In this document: positions 24,402 to 33,158 of the stretch, piece by piece
How positions within the stretch are numbered: the first letter of the stretch is position 1
How the letters are laid out: each line of letters opens with the position of its first letter
Assembly: GCA_033549345.1 (NCBI GenBank)
Contig: JAWSUT010000012.1
Location: 1-64,000, forward strand
Reading direction: 5' to 3'
Length of the DNA stretch: 64,000 bases
DNA from: JAWSUT01 sp033549345
GTDB taxonomy: Bacteria > Bacillota > Dethiobacteria > Dethiobacterales > Dethiobacteraceae
Notes under the pieces: generated by a model
Databases searched by the model: none
What the model was told of the DNA's origin: nothing
The model's input: only the letters and a program-made list of their open reading frames with translations
Made by a program: the position numbers and the translations under genes

Positions 24402-24430
24402 AACCACGGAATGTGATTCCGTGGTTTTTT
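24402..24430 (+). terminator. Terminator of mrfAB, AACCACGG family
   Basis: AACCACGGAAT pairs perfectly with ATTCCGTGGTT around a three-base loop, then TTTT. Confidence 0.85.
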
Positions 24431-24516
24431 GTGGCCTAAATATTATTACGATGTTTGCTCAATAATAATAGTGATATGTAATAACATTAGCAACTGCATT
24501 CTGAAGGGGATAGACT

Positions 24517-25746
24517 ATGAAAAAAGTTACTGACGTAATGGGCATTAATAATCGACTGTTAGACGAAATTGCACACAGGGCTTTTTCGGGGAAACCGCTG
24601 GTTGAGCATTTAGGTGCTACAAAACAGTTTGCTCACTTTGACTCGTTAATGTTTTTACCAAACCAGCTTCACGAGTTTATGCTAATGGACGAACAGGAAG
24701 TATCCACAAAGACGGTAATTGGCCCAAATGCAGTGAGGCCGCTTAGAATTGAAACACCGATGATGATTACGGGTATAACCTACGGAGTTGTCAATAAAGC
24801 CGCCAAGCTGGCATTAGCAAAAGCGTCTAAGCTTGCAGGAACGTCTGCAAACTCAGGTGAAGGGGGCATGCACCAGGAGGAAAGGGAGTTTGCCGCAAAA
24901 TATGTGATCCAGTATAACCGTGGCAGATTTTCCAATAGTGATGCACATCTAAAACTGGCCGACATGATAGAAATCAAATGGGGGCAGGGTGCCAACCCGG
25001 GCACACATTCAATACTAAAAGCAAACAAAATGGATGATGAATTACGTAGGATTCGCGGGCTAAAGCCCGGAGAAGATTCATATATGCCTCCCTACCACAG
25101 AAACATCACCAATAAAACAGACCTCAGAAATGTAGTAGACTGGCTGCGTGACCTCTCCGGAGGCGTTCCGATTTCACTTAAATTCTGTGCTTCCCGTCTT
25201 CGTGAAGATATTGATGTGGCACTGGATGCGGGTGTAGATGTTATTGCGCTCGACTGTGCACAGGGCGGGACGGGGGGATCGCTGCTGCTGACAGAAAACG
25301 ATTTTGGTATTCCTACTCTTTATGCAACCGCTCAGGCAGGAAAATACCTCGAACAAAAAGGTGTTAAGGATAAAGTCTCTTTAATCATTGCAGGCGGAAT
25401 CCGTACTCCCGGTGATGTAATGAAAGCGCTGGCATTAGGGGCGGATGCAGTTTATGCGTGCACGATTTTCCTGCTGGCCATGACACTGCCGCAAAACCAG
25501 GATACAGCACATATTAAGGAACCTCTGAATCTGGTGCATTATAATGTTCCCGAGAGTAATTTGTTTGACATAGAGCGGGGTGCTCAGTCTTTAGCCAACT
25601 ATATTTTGGCCTGTACAGAAGAAATGATAATGGCTTGCCGATTGCTGGGTCTGCAGGATATTCATCAACTTAACAGGCAACAGTTGGTTGCGCTGGATGA
25701 GTATACAGCAAAAGTTACCGGTATACAAAATGTTTATGAACTATAA
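24517..25746 (+). CDS. FMN-binding glutamate synthase-family protein
   Basis: A 409-residue protein with the FMN/iron-sulfur barrel of glutamate synthase large subunits. Signatures include MITGITYGVVNKAAKLALAK, GTSANSGEGGMHQEE, EIKWGQGANPG, ISLKFCASR, IALDCAQGGTGGS and IAGGIRTPGDVMKALALGAD (FMN phosphate site). It lacks the amidotransferase domain and the C-terminal GXGXG domain. Such stand-alone proteins occur in archaea and anaerobes, and their exact reaction is mostly untested. The gene is a single transcription unit between two terminators. I call it glutamate synthase-like, not GltB. Confidence 0.8.
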   Translation: MKKVTDVMGINNRLLDEIAHRAFSGKPLVEHLGATKQFAHFDSLMFLPNQLHEFMLMDEQEVSTKTVIGPNAVRPLRIETPMMITGITYGVVNKAAKLALAKASKLAGTSANSGEGGMHQEEREFAAKYVIQYNRGRFSNSDAHLKLADMIEIKWGQGANPGTHSILKANKMDDELRRIRGLKPGEDSYMPPYHRNITNKTDLRNVVDWLRDLSGGVPISLKFCASRLREDIDVALDAGVDVIALDCAQGGTGGSLLLTENDFGIPTLYATAQAGKYLEQKGVKDKVSLIIAGGIRTPGDVMKALALGADAVYACTIFLLAMTLPQNQDTAHIKEPLNLVHYNVPESNLFDIERGAQSLANYILACTEEMIMACRLLGLQDIHQLNRQQLVALDEYTAKVTGIQNVYEL

Positions 25747-25769
25747 AAAGCGCCCTCAGGCGCTTTTTT
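25745..25769 (+). terminator. Terminator of the glutamate synthase-like gene
   Basis: AAAAAGCGCC-CTCA-GGCGCTTTTTT; symmetric, so it may work in both directions. Confidence 0.85.
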
Positions 25770-25770
25770 C

Positions 25771-26014
25771 TTAGTCTTTACGCATCGATTGCTGATTGTC
25801 CTGTTGCATATCTGCTTTATTTTGGGCCATGTTCTCCATCTTATACTGCGGCTCCTGGGCTTCCATGTAATTGATTCGGTTTGAAAGATCATTCATCATT
25901 TGGTCCAACTGCTTGCTGAAGTTCATATACATTTGTTTTGCCATGGCACCTGCGTTTCCATAGCAAATGTATGAAAGTTGCCGCAGACTGATGCACTTTT
26001 TGACCGGCTGTCAT
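25771..26014 (-). pseudogene. Decayed DUF1657 gene
   Basis: On the minus strand a good ribosome site (AAAGGGAGGG) leads to MTAGQKVHQSAAT, the standard start of DUF1657. The frame then changes: FAMETQ appears in a second frame and AMAKQMYMNFSKQLDQ, then MMNDLSNRINYMEAQEPQYK in a third, the conserved C-terminal half. About 20 central residues are missing. So the gene has a deletion and frameshifts. DUF1657 proteins are small and typical of endospore formers, often found beside DUF421 and SpoVA genes. It occupies nearly all of the gap before 26121. Confidence 0.7.
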
Positions 26015-26120
26015 TTACAATCCCTCCCTTTTTATTTAGTTTTCTCTAGCGAGATACTTTCCTATGCAGTGAATTTTTGCGGTAGATTTAGGGAAAATAG
26101 TATTAGACTGGAGGGGTTTT

Positions 26121-27986
26121 ATGAAACGCATCGGATTATATACTGCCATTTTCTTAATTTTATTTATGGCGCTGGCACCTTTATATGCTTTTAAAGAAAG
26201 TGTTAGTTTGGGGAAAATACCTGATTCATTTAGCAGAGTACATTGGAGCACGAATAACACAACCCGCGTCTGGGGAGATGACTGGCAGACACTACAGAAA
26301 AATATACAACAGATTCAGTATCCGCCCGGACTAAATTCACCGGAATTTATTATTCTTGCGGATGTGGAAGCCTGGACGCAGTCGCTGGCATCCGCCAGCC
26401 TTCTTGCAGCTCCGGCAAAAGGCGGATTGCTGTTGGCCACAGAAGATGAAGCAGATGAATTGCTGGAAAGCCTCCGAGAACTAAGCCCTACCGGTTCTGA
26501 TCAGCTGCAGGGGATACAGGTCATTACTGTTGGTAAAGCAGTCCAATTAACAGAAAGAATCACAAATGAACTGAATTATACAGTGCTCGAAGTAAACGGT
26601 GAAGACGATGCCGATATTGTTCGTCAACTGTATGATTTGAGAGAACAGATAGCAGGGGAGGCTGATTCAGTTATACTTGTAGATCAAAGCATTCATTCCG
26701 GGTATGCTCTACCTGCTGCAACGTGGGCCGTCCATCGCGGTACACCGTTTCTACTGCTTGATGGTGGAAGTGTGCCTGAACCTTCCAAGGATATTCTTAG
26801 GCAAAATGAACTCAATATATATATTTTAACATCTCCGGCAGTTCCTATTGACGAAGCTGCTTTGTCATCATTTGGCCGGGTCACAAGAATCGGCCGCAAA
26901 AATCTCGTTGAGCACGCTGTCAGCTTTGCACGTTACTTTGACGAAGATATTCTGTTTGGTTGGCGTACCACGGAAGCAACCCGTGAGGGTGGTAAAAACT
27001 TTCTTTTAGTCGAAGATGGTGACTGGCGTTTTGGGGTTCTCGGCGCACAACTTTTTGCCGGGGGTGTGTTTGGACCGCTGCTTATTACCGATTATGCTGA
27101 TAAACTGCCTGTGGCACTGGAGAAGTTCTATTTTGACGTAAAACCTGACTGGTGGGTTACTCCGGCAGAAGGCCCGTATAACCATACCTGGATTATGGGA
27201 AGTACAGATAACATATCCTATGGAGTACAGGGAAGGGTAAACTTTTTGCAGGAAATCAGTGATTATGAAAGCCAGGGTGACCAAGCTGTAAGTGGATTGG
27301 AAGCGATGACCATTGTCTGGTATGCCCTGGCGCTGGCAGGCGCTATTTGGACGTGGTTTCATTTGTCAACCCATCTTTTTCAGCTGTCCCCGTTTATGAA
27401 ATTTGCCTGGATTCTGGTTGTCATGGCACTTGGGCCTGTCGGACTATGGGCTTATTATCGTTGCTATCGGGGATATACGCATCAGGTAGCCAGTGGGGAG
27501 TTCCGCCGTCCGCTCTGGGTACAAACTCTTGCCGCTACTTGCAGCACATTGGGTTTTGGCATGCCGACGATGACGGCAACAGCATTTCTCCTTACACTCT
27601 TTGGCTTACCATTGTTTTTATCGCGCGGCCCACTTTTTCTATTTGGTACGCCCATGATGCAAGCCATCATTTGGTCCTATCTTGCCGCACTGGTGGTGAA
27701 TATTTTTCTGTTTGTGCCTGTTATGCTTTCGTTAAAGGAAGATTCGGCATACCGGGACACAGTCGGTAGCAACTGGCTTACCGTCATTATCTCGATGACT
27801 TTTATCACAATTGGAATGATGGGCACGATGTGGTGGATTATGATGGAGTATCTCGAAATGATGCCCGAGGAGGAAAACATCCTTTGGTGGGGAAGTATTT
27901 ACGCCGCAAATCTGGCAGGCCTGGCCATTGGGTATATTGGTAACTGGCTCCTGGTTGTCCGCAATGAGAAGAAGGGGACTATGTAG
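26121..27986 (+). CDS. Exported protein resembling cell-wall-binding repeat 2, with DUF4396 membrane domain
   Basis: A 621-residue protein. Signal or anchor at residues 4-24. Residues about 70-285 contain CWB2-like alternating strands and helices (EFIILADVEAWTQSLASASL, VILVDQSIHSG, PFLLLDGGSVPEPSKDILRQ), with repeated themes of getting and placing small loops. YNHTWIMGSTDNISYGVQ near residue 355 is echoed in the next gene. From about residue 400 there are six or so membrane helices, including a DUF4396-like block (TLGFGMPTMTATAFLLTLFG, then PMMQAIIWSYLAALVVNIFL). The start is ATG behind GGAGGGG. Topology and role are unknown. First of three tightly spaced genes. Confidence 0.65.
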   Translation: MKRIGLYTAIFLILFMALAPLYAFKESVSLGKIPDSFSRVHWSTNNTTRVWGDDWQTLQKNIQQIQYPPGLNSPEFIILADVEAWTQSLASASLLAAPAKGGLLLATEDEADELLESLRELSPTGSDQLQGIQVITVGKAVQLTERITNELNYTVLEVNGEDDADIVRQLYDLREQIAGEADSVILVDQSIHSGYALPAATWAVHRGTPFLLLDGGSVPEPSKDILRQNELNIYILTSPAVPIDEAALSSFGRVTRIGRKNLVEHAVSFARYFDEDILFGWRTTEATREGGKNFLLVEDGDWRFGVLGAQLFAGGVFGPLLITDYADKLPVALEKFYFDVKPDWWVTPAEGPYNHTWIMGSTDNISYGVQGRVNFLQEISDYESQGDQAVSGLEAMTIVWYALALAGAIWTWFHLSTHLFQLSPFMKFAWILVVMALGPVGLWAYYRCYRGYTHQVASGEFRRPLWVQTLAATCSTLGFGMPTMTATAFLLTLFGLPLFLSRGPLFLFGTPMMQAIIWSYLAALVVNIFLFVPVMLSLKEDSAYRDTVGSNWLTVIISMTFITIGMMGTMWWIMMEYLEMMPEEENILWWGSIYAANLAGLAIGYIGNWLLVVRNEKKGTM

Positions 27987-27998
27987 GGAGGGAACCAC

Positions 27999-29198
27999 TT
28001 GCATATTGAACGCCGTCTTAAGCATACACGCCGTTGGTTTTGGGTTATCACTACTTTCATTATTGTACTGGCCATGCTATTACTCTTTTACTACAGGGAT
28101 TACTATAAGGCAGAACCAAATGGTATCCCTGTGCCAATAGACCAATCTCTGGCAGCTAAACGTCTGCCGGGTAAAGATGCCATTAAAGTTGCCATTGCCG
28201 TTTCACAAAACATTTATCCCGCCACATTTGCCGATAATAAGCCGGGTGCCGTAATTCTTGTTCCTAAAGACGATTGGATGGCCGCCGTACTCGCTACGGA
28301 AATTATTCATTTCCCGATTAACGCACCGATTTTATACATAGATAATAATAACATCCCCCGAGAAACGCTTGATGAGATAAAAAGGCTTGACCCGGAGGGA
28401 CTCTTTCTCGATGGAAATATTAAAGTGATTTTACTTACAGAACCGGACGGTTCAATCGAACGACAGCTAAAGGAAGAAAAATTAAAATTCAGAGTTCTGT
28501 CTGCCGAAACTCCGGAAAAATTGGCGTCTCTTTTGGATGACTATAAGGCAATGTTCCATGTCGATCATGATGATGAAGTCATTATCATGCCCAAGGATCC
28601 TACATACGCAGTCATTGCCACTAGTTGGGTAGCCCATATGGGACATTCCCTCTTCTATGTGGGAGATGACGGACTGTCCGCGTCACTGCGAAATTCATTG
28701 GCAAAAAGGCCGCAGGACGCATTTATCTATGTGTTGGGGGATGAGAAAACAATACCACCGGAGGTAACGGAAGAACTGGCCGTTTACGGCCATGTGCAAC
28801 GAATTCCCGGAGGGGACCCGTTTGAAATGTCAACGGGGTTTGCAGCCTATCTGGATTTCGGCCCGAATTTCGGTTGGTGGATTCGCAGAACAACAAGGCA
28901 GTTTGGCTGGGCAGTGGGAGAGGCCGGGCATAACTTTACTTTTATCAATCCTGATTTTCCTTTATATGTACCACCAGCTGCCGCTCTGTCCCATAAGGGG
29001 AAGCACGGGCCCATACTGCTTGTCAATCAGGATACTGTTACAGCGTCTGTTAGCAGGTATCTTCGTTCTGTTCAACCCACTTTTCTTTCATCACAGGAGC
29101 AGCTTTTTAATCACGGCTGGATTATTGGAGACAACAATGCCATTAGCTCTTCAGTACAAGCCGAAGTTGATCGTTTGCTGCAGGTAAAATTAAGATGA
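27999..29198 (+). CDS. Membrane-anchored protein resembling cell-wall-binding repeat 2
   Basis: A 399-residue protein with one N-terminal membrane anchor (residues about 12-31) and an external domain. It shows CWB2-like stretches (PGAVILVPKDDWMAAVLATE, APILYIDNNNIPRETLDEIK, DAFIYVLGDEKTIPPEV) and ends with LFNHGWIIGDNNAISSSVQ, which parallels YNHTWIMGSTDNISYGVQ in the preceding protein. The two are therefore paralogous in their soluble part. The start is TTG 27999 after GGGAGGG; it is 12 bases from the first gene. No wall-binding activity is shown; the similarity is by pattern. Confidence 0.6.
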   Translation: MHIERRLKHTRRWFWVITTFIIVLAMLLLFYYRDYYKAEPNGIPVPIDQSLAAKRLPGKDAIKVAIAVSQNIYPATFADNKPGAVILVPKDDWMAAVLATEIIHFPINAPILYIDNNNIPRETLDEIKRLDPEGLFLDGNIKVILLTEPDGSIERQLKEEKLKFRVLSAETPEKLASLLDDYKAMFHVDHDDEVIIMPKDPTYAVIATSWVAHMGHSLFYVGDDGLSASLRNSLAKRPQDAFIYVLGDEKTIPPEVTEELAVYGHVQRIPGGDPFEMSTGFAAYLDFGPNFGWWIRRTTRQFGWAVGEAGHNFTFINPDFPLYVPPAAALSHKGKHGPILLVNQDTVTASVSRYLRSVQPTFLSSQEQLFNHGWIIGDNNAISSSVQAEVDRLLQVKLR

Positions 29199-29210
29199 CG
29201 GGAGATTACT

Positions 29211-29678
29211 ATGAAGAAAACCGTATGTATTTTTTCAGACTACAGTCAGGCAAAAGATATTAGCGACCAGCTGCTTAATCATGATATAGCAGACTTTACA
29301 CTTGCCGAACTTAGTGCAGATTACGAGCAGCAGATTCGTCAGGTAATATTCGTCAGCCATCACGAAGCTGTGTATACGCTTTTCGGAGCAGTGGTCGGAG
29401 CAATATTATTCGGCACTCTCTTTTACTGGGCCGTCCAGAATCATAGTTTTGGTTATCTGTATGCTCGTTTACTTGCAGGTACAATTCGTGCTGCAGTGTT
29501 TACAGGTGCAGGGCTGGGTATTGCAATAGGTGGCCTCTTGTCTGGGGTTTACTCTTTATCCATGCCGCTCCCCCAAAATTTTACCGGTAACTACTTAATG
29601 ATTCTCTACACTGATGGGCTGGAACAATTTCATAACGCCAGGGAAATTCTAAGAGACGGGAATGCATTGTTTTTGTAA
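29211..29678 (+). CDS. Small membrane protein, third gene of the CWB2-like operon
   Basis: A 155-residue protein. The soluble N-terminal part (MKKTVCIFSDYSQAKDISDQ) looks like a strand-helix-strand fold, with a hydrophobic hairpin at about residues 58-80 and 90-112 (glycine rich, GAGLGIAIGGLLSGVY), then a short soluble end. The layout resembles general stress protein 17M-like or DUF1269-like membrane proteins, but I do not recognise a family with certainty. It lies 12 bases after the second gene and starts at ATG after GGGAG. Cotranscription is likely. Confidence 0.65.
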   Translation: MKKTVCIFSDYSQAKDISDQLLNHDIADFTLAELSADYEQQIRQVIFVSHHEAVYTLFGAVVGAILFGTLFYWAVQNHSFGYLYARLLAGTIRAAVFTGAGLGIAIGGLLSGVYSLSMPLPQNFTGNYLMILYTDGLEQFHNAREILRDGNALFL

Positions 29679-29759
29679 GTTGTTAGAAAATAACATTCAT
29701 GTTAGGAACATTGTAATTAACAAAAATAATTGTTATTTTTTTAAACAAACACTGCAACT

Positions 29760-29810
29760 GTGGGACAAGAGGCCGTAGTTCAAATCCTGTTACACCGACC
29801 ATTAAAAAGT
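29760..29810 (+). repeat. Decayed copy of the tRNA-Pro 3' end with its downstream flank
   Basis: GGGACAAGAGGCCGTAGTTC, then AAATCCTGT..ACCGACCATTAAAAAGT matches the tRNA 3' half with several changes and one deletion, and extends into the ATTAAAAAGT that follows the real tRNA at 1417-1427. The flank shows the copy was made from this genomic site. The rest of 29811-30019 contains no gene I can support. Confidence 0.65.
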
Positions 29811-30019
29811 CTTTAATAAATGGATTTCTGTCTACATGTGTAGAGAAGAAATCTTTTTTTCTTTGTATTTATTACAGTCACAATCTTACTGCAAAAGTAG
29901 TGACCCCCGCCGGAATAGTTCCAAGCAATCCGGTTATTGCGGAACTCCCTTACGAGAATCTGTAGCCGAACCACCACAAGGCAGTTATCTGGAACTTGTA
30001 TAGCCAAGTGGAGGGTAAC

Positions 30020-30166
30020 TTGCGGAATACTATAAGAATAATGATAGCTTTGCTCGTGATTTGTATTTTGGTTACTGCGGCTTATGTCATAAAAACATAT
30101 TATTTTGATATAGGTCGAAGAGCAGAAGTCCTAAACGAAGATTTGTTTATGCCTAATAATATCTAA
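30020..30166 (+). CDS. 48-residue single-helix membrane protein
   Basis: TTG 30020 follows GGAGGG at a good distance. The product is RNTIRIMIALLVICILVTAA, then YVIKTYYF and a polar tail with DIGRRAEVLNEDLF. It looks like a small type II membrane protein with basic residues before the helix. Too short for most gene callers. No family recognised. It could be linked to the CheB-CheR gene 122 bases downstream, although two hairpins lie between. Confidence 0.5.
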   Translation: MRNTIRIMIALLVICILVTAAYVIKTYYFDIGRRAEVLNEDLFMPNNI

Positions 30167-30167
30167 A

Positions 30168-30213
30168 CAGCACTTTAATAGTGTGAGGATAGTGCTGTCA
30201 GGGTTAGCTGACA
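30168..30213 (+). promoter_or_regulatory. Two mutually exclusive hairpins before cheBR
   Basis: CAGCACT (30168-30174) can pair with AGTGCTG (30191-30197), while TGTCAG (30196-30201) can pair with CTGACA (30208-30213). The two stems share bases, so only one can form, as in attenuators. No T run follows. Evidence is weak. Confidence 0.35.
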
Positions 30214-30288
30214 GAATAGAGGACAAATGCAGAAAATGTAGAACCTACAACAAAAGCAGCGTGCTGTTTAAGGGATGGAGGAGCTTAG

Positions 30289-33015
30289 ATGACTGAAAAA
30301 GGACATCAGGGCCTAAAAGAAAAACTAAAGTTTAAAAAGAGTGTTGTTAAAAGGGATATATTAAGGACGCAATTTCCTATCATTGGCATTGGTGCTTCCG
30401 CCGGGGGGTTGGACGCTCTGGAGGTTTTCCTGCGAAATGTTCCCGAAAAAACCGACATGGCCTTTATCATTGTCCAGCATATGGATCCGACGCGCAAAGG
30501 TATGCTGGTGGAATTGCTCCAGCGTGCTACGACAATGGATGTTTACGAGGTAGAAGAGCGGACTGCCGTAAAACAGGGCTGCGTTTATGTGATCCCGCCC
30601 AATCGGGACATGTCCATCCTGCACGGAGTATTGCATCTGTTTGAGCATCATAGGCCCCGTGGCCTTCGCATGCCCATTGATTTCTTTTTCCGGTCACTGG
30701 CCGATGATCAACGTGAGAACAGTGTAGGTGTCGTACTCTCCGGTATGGGTACCGATGGTACGCTGGGGCTTAGGGCTATTAAAGAAAAAGGCGGAGTAGT
30801 CTTTGTCCAGGAACCGGCTTCCGCTAAATTTGACGGTATGCCTACCAGCGCTGTTGATGCAGGATTGGCAGATGTTGTGGCTCCGGTGGAGATGTTGCCG
30901 GCAAAAGTAGCAGCATATATCAAGCAGAAGCCCCATATTGACACGCCTGGGTCTGAACTTTCGGAGAACGTTCATAGCGCTTTTGATAAAATTGTAATTT
31001 TACTCCGCTCACAAACGGGACATGATTTTTCCTCGTATAAGAAGACCACCGTCTACCGCCGAATTGAGCGGCGCATGGGCGTACATCAAATTGAAAAGAT
31101 TTCCGTATACATTCGTTTCCTACAGGAGAATCCTCAGGAGCTTGAGCTGCTGTTCAAGGAGTTATTGATTGGTGTGACCGGTTTTTTCCGCGATCCAGAA
31201 GAGTGGGAGCGGTTAAGGATACAGGTTATCCCGGAGCTCTTGGGTAAACGGGTACCGAGTCAGGCGTTGCGGGCCTGGATCCCTGCGTGCTCTACAGGGG
31301 AGGAAGCCTATTCTTTAGCCATTGTTTTTAAAGAGGCTTTGTCGCAGATGAAGCCTGCCCAAAACCATAAACTCCAGATTTTTGCCACTGATTTGGATAA
31401 CGACGCCATCGACAAAGCACGGGAGGCGATTTACCCCGCCAACATTGCCGCGGATGTGCCGCCGGAATACATACAGAAATACTTTAATGAAGTAGATCAG
31501 GGTTATCAGGTTAAAAAGTCTGTACGGGAGATGGTCATCTTTGCACAACAGAACATTATTATGGATCCGCCATTTACTAAAATAGATATCTTATGTTGTC
31601 GAAATCTACTGATTTACCTGACACAGGAGATGCAGAAAAAGCTCTTGCCGCTATTTCACTACAGCCTAAATACAGATGGTTTTCTTTTTCTGGGCAATGC
31701 AGAATCCGTTGGAAATTTCACCGAGAACTTAGAGCCGCTGGAGACCAAATCGCGTCTTTACCGTCGGCGTGAGTTATCTCCTCTGCCGTTGGAGTCGGAA
31801 GGCTTCCCGTCATCATTTGTTCCCGCCCGCCGTGTTGTTCTCTATCCGACCAAACCCGTCCACAACTACCAGCTGCTGGTTGATCAACTGGTTCTGCAGC
31901 ATTTCTCACCGCCAACTGTGTTGGTCAATGAAAAAGGAGATATTCTTTATATCACCGGCCGTACGGGAAAATATTTGGAACCGGCGGCAGGTAAGGCGAA
32001 CTGGAACATCTTTGCCATGGCCCGTACAGGACTGCGCTACGAGCTGAGTGAAACCTTTCGCAAGGCGCTCCTACAACAGGAAACGATTACTTTCCGAAAC
32101 GCTGTTTTGAAAAACAATGACAGTCCACAATCAGTGGATATTACTGTCCAGCCACTGAAAGAGCCCGAGGTGCTGCGTGGATTGGTTCTGATCGTATTCT
32201 CAGACGTACCAACCCCCCCTGTCACAAAAACGCCGGGCAGAAATAAACCTGTATCTGCCCAGCGGGTAGAGGAGCTGGAGCGGGAACTGGAGCAAACCCG
32301 TCAAGAGCTCCTGGTTACCCGTACAGAGATGCAGGCGTCTCAGGAAGATATTAAATCCTACAGCGAGGAACTGCAGTCCACAAACGAAGAATTGCAGTCC
32401 ACCAATGAGGAGCTAACTACATCCAAGGAAGAATTGCAGTCACTTAATGAGGAACTGCAGACGGTCAATCATGAACTGCAAGCTAAGGTAGACGAACTGT
32501 CCCTGGCAAATAACGATATGCAAAACCTGTTTAACAGTACAAAGATTCCCACCTTGTTTCTGGATAGCACGTTGTCGATACGGCGGTTCACCAATCAGAT
32601 GTCTCAGATTAGCAAATTAATCCCAAGCGACGTGGGACGGCCAATTACCGATATTGCCTCGGACCTTATATATCCGCAAATGGCTGAGGACGTTAAAGAA
32701 GTTCTCCAGACGCTAACCAGGGTGGAGAAACAGGTCACTACGACTGATGGGTGCTGGTTCCATGTCCGCATTCTTCCCTACCGCACGTTAGAAGACAAAA
32801 TTGACGGTGTGGTGGTTACTTTTGTGGATATCAGCAATTCCAAGGCGTTAGAAGCAGCACTGCGGGAAGCACAGGCTGCATTGGAAGAGCGAGTGGCGAT
32901 GCAAGACAGTGAGTTGTTAAGAGTTGAGGGTATGCTGCAGGATGAAATTAAGCGTGGCCACAGGGAAGTTGGAGCAGGAAAAGCTTTGCAGAAAGATAAA
33001 AAATCGAAAGAATAG
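30289..33015 (+). CDS. CheB-CheR-PAS fusion protein
   Basis: A 908-residue protein. Residues 30-215 form a CheB methylesterase domain with triad residues S37 (GIGASAGG), H64 (VQHMDP) and D156 (GMGTDG), without a receiver domain. Residues about 230-500 form a CheR methyltransferase (YRRIERRM, SAM site ACSTGEEAYSLA, FATDLD, CCRNLLIYL). After a PAS-like region comes a long coiled coil of repeating EELQSTNEELQS units, another PAS (FNSTKIPTLFLDSTLSI) and a second coiled coil at the end. Such fusions act as sensory scaffolds, often with hybrid kinases, outside classic chemotaxis. No other che genes are nearby. Confidence 0.9.
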   Translation: MTEKGHQGLKEKLKFKKSVVKRDILRTQFPIIGIGASAGGLDALEVFLRNVPEKTDMAFIIVQHMDPTRKGMLVELLQRATTMDVYEVEERTAVKQGCVYVIPPNRDMSILHGVLHLFEHHRPRGLRMPIDFFFRSLADDQRENSVGVVLSGMGTDGTLGLRAIKEKGGVVFVQEPASAKFDGMPTSAVDAGLADVVAPVEMLPAKVAAYIKQKPHIDTPGSELSENVHSAFDKIVILLRSQTGHDFSSYKKTTVYRRIERRMGVHQIEKISVYIRFLQENPQELELLFKELLIGVTGFFRDPEEWERLRIQVIPELLGKRVPSQALRAWIPACSTGEEAYSLAIVFKEALSQMKPAQNHKLQIFATDLDNDAIDKAREAIYPANIAADVPPEYIQKYFNEVDQGYQVKKSVREMVIFAQQNIIMDPPFTKIDILCCRNLLIYLTQEMQKKLLPLFHYSLNTDGFLFLGNAESVGNFTENLEPLETKSRLYRRRELSPLPLESEGFPSSFVPARRVVLYPTKPVHNYQLLVDQLVLQHFSPPTVLVNEKGDILYITGRTGKYLEPAAGKANWNIFAMARTGLRYELSETFRKALLQQETITFRNAVLKNNDSPQSVDITVQPLKEPEVLRGLVLIVFSDVPTPPVTKTPGRNKPVSAQRVEELERELEQTRQELLVTRTEMQASQEDIKSYSEELQSTNEELQSTNEELTTSKEELQSLNEELQTVNHELQAKVDELSLANNDMQNLFNSTKIPTLFLDSTLSIRRFTNQMSQISKLIPSDVGRPITDIASDLIYPQMAEDVKEVLQTLTRVEKQVTTTDGCWFHVRILPYRTLEDKIDGVVVTFVDISNSKALEAALREAQAALEERVAMQDSELLRVEGMLQDEIKRGHREVGAGKALQKDKKSKE

Positions 33016-33045
33016 GCTGGAATTAAATACAGAAGGCCGATAAGC

Positions 33046-33071
33046 AGGACCCCATAAATCGGGGTCCTTTG
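33046..33071 (+). terminator. Terminator of cheBR
   Basis: AGGACCCC-ATAAATC-GGGGTCCT followed by a short T stretch. Confidence 0.75.
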
Positions 33072-33158
33072 CATTTTGCTCTTTAAAATGGGAGCCATGA
33101 ATAGTGAGTACCTGTTTTATTGATAATAAAGTATAGCCCGTAACGAGGGAGTGAAACA

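Noticed and set aside
30168..30213. Known riboswitch class before cheBR
   Set aside because: Two overlapping stems are present, but none of the conserved cores I know (for example of c-di-GMP, SAM, TPP) is visible.
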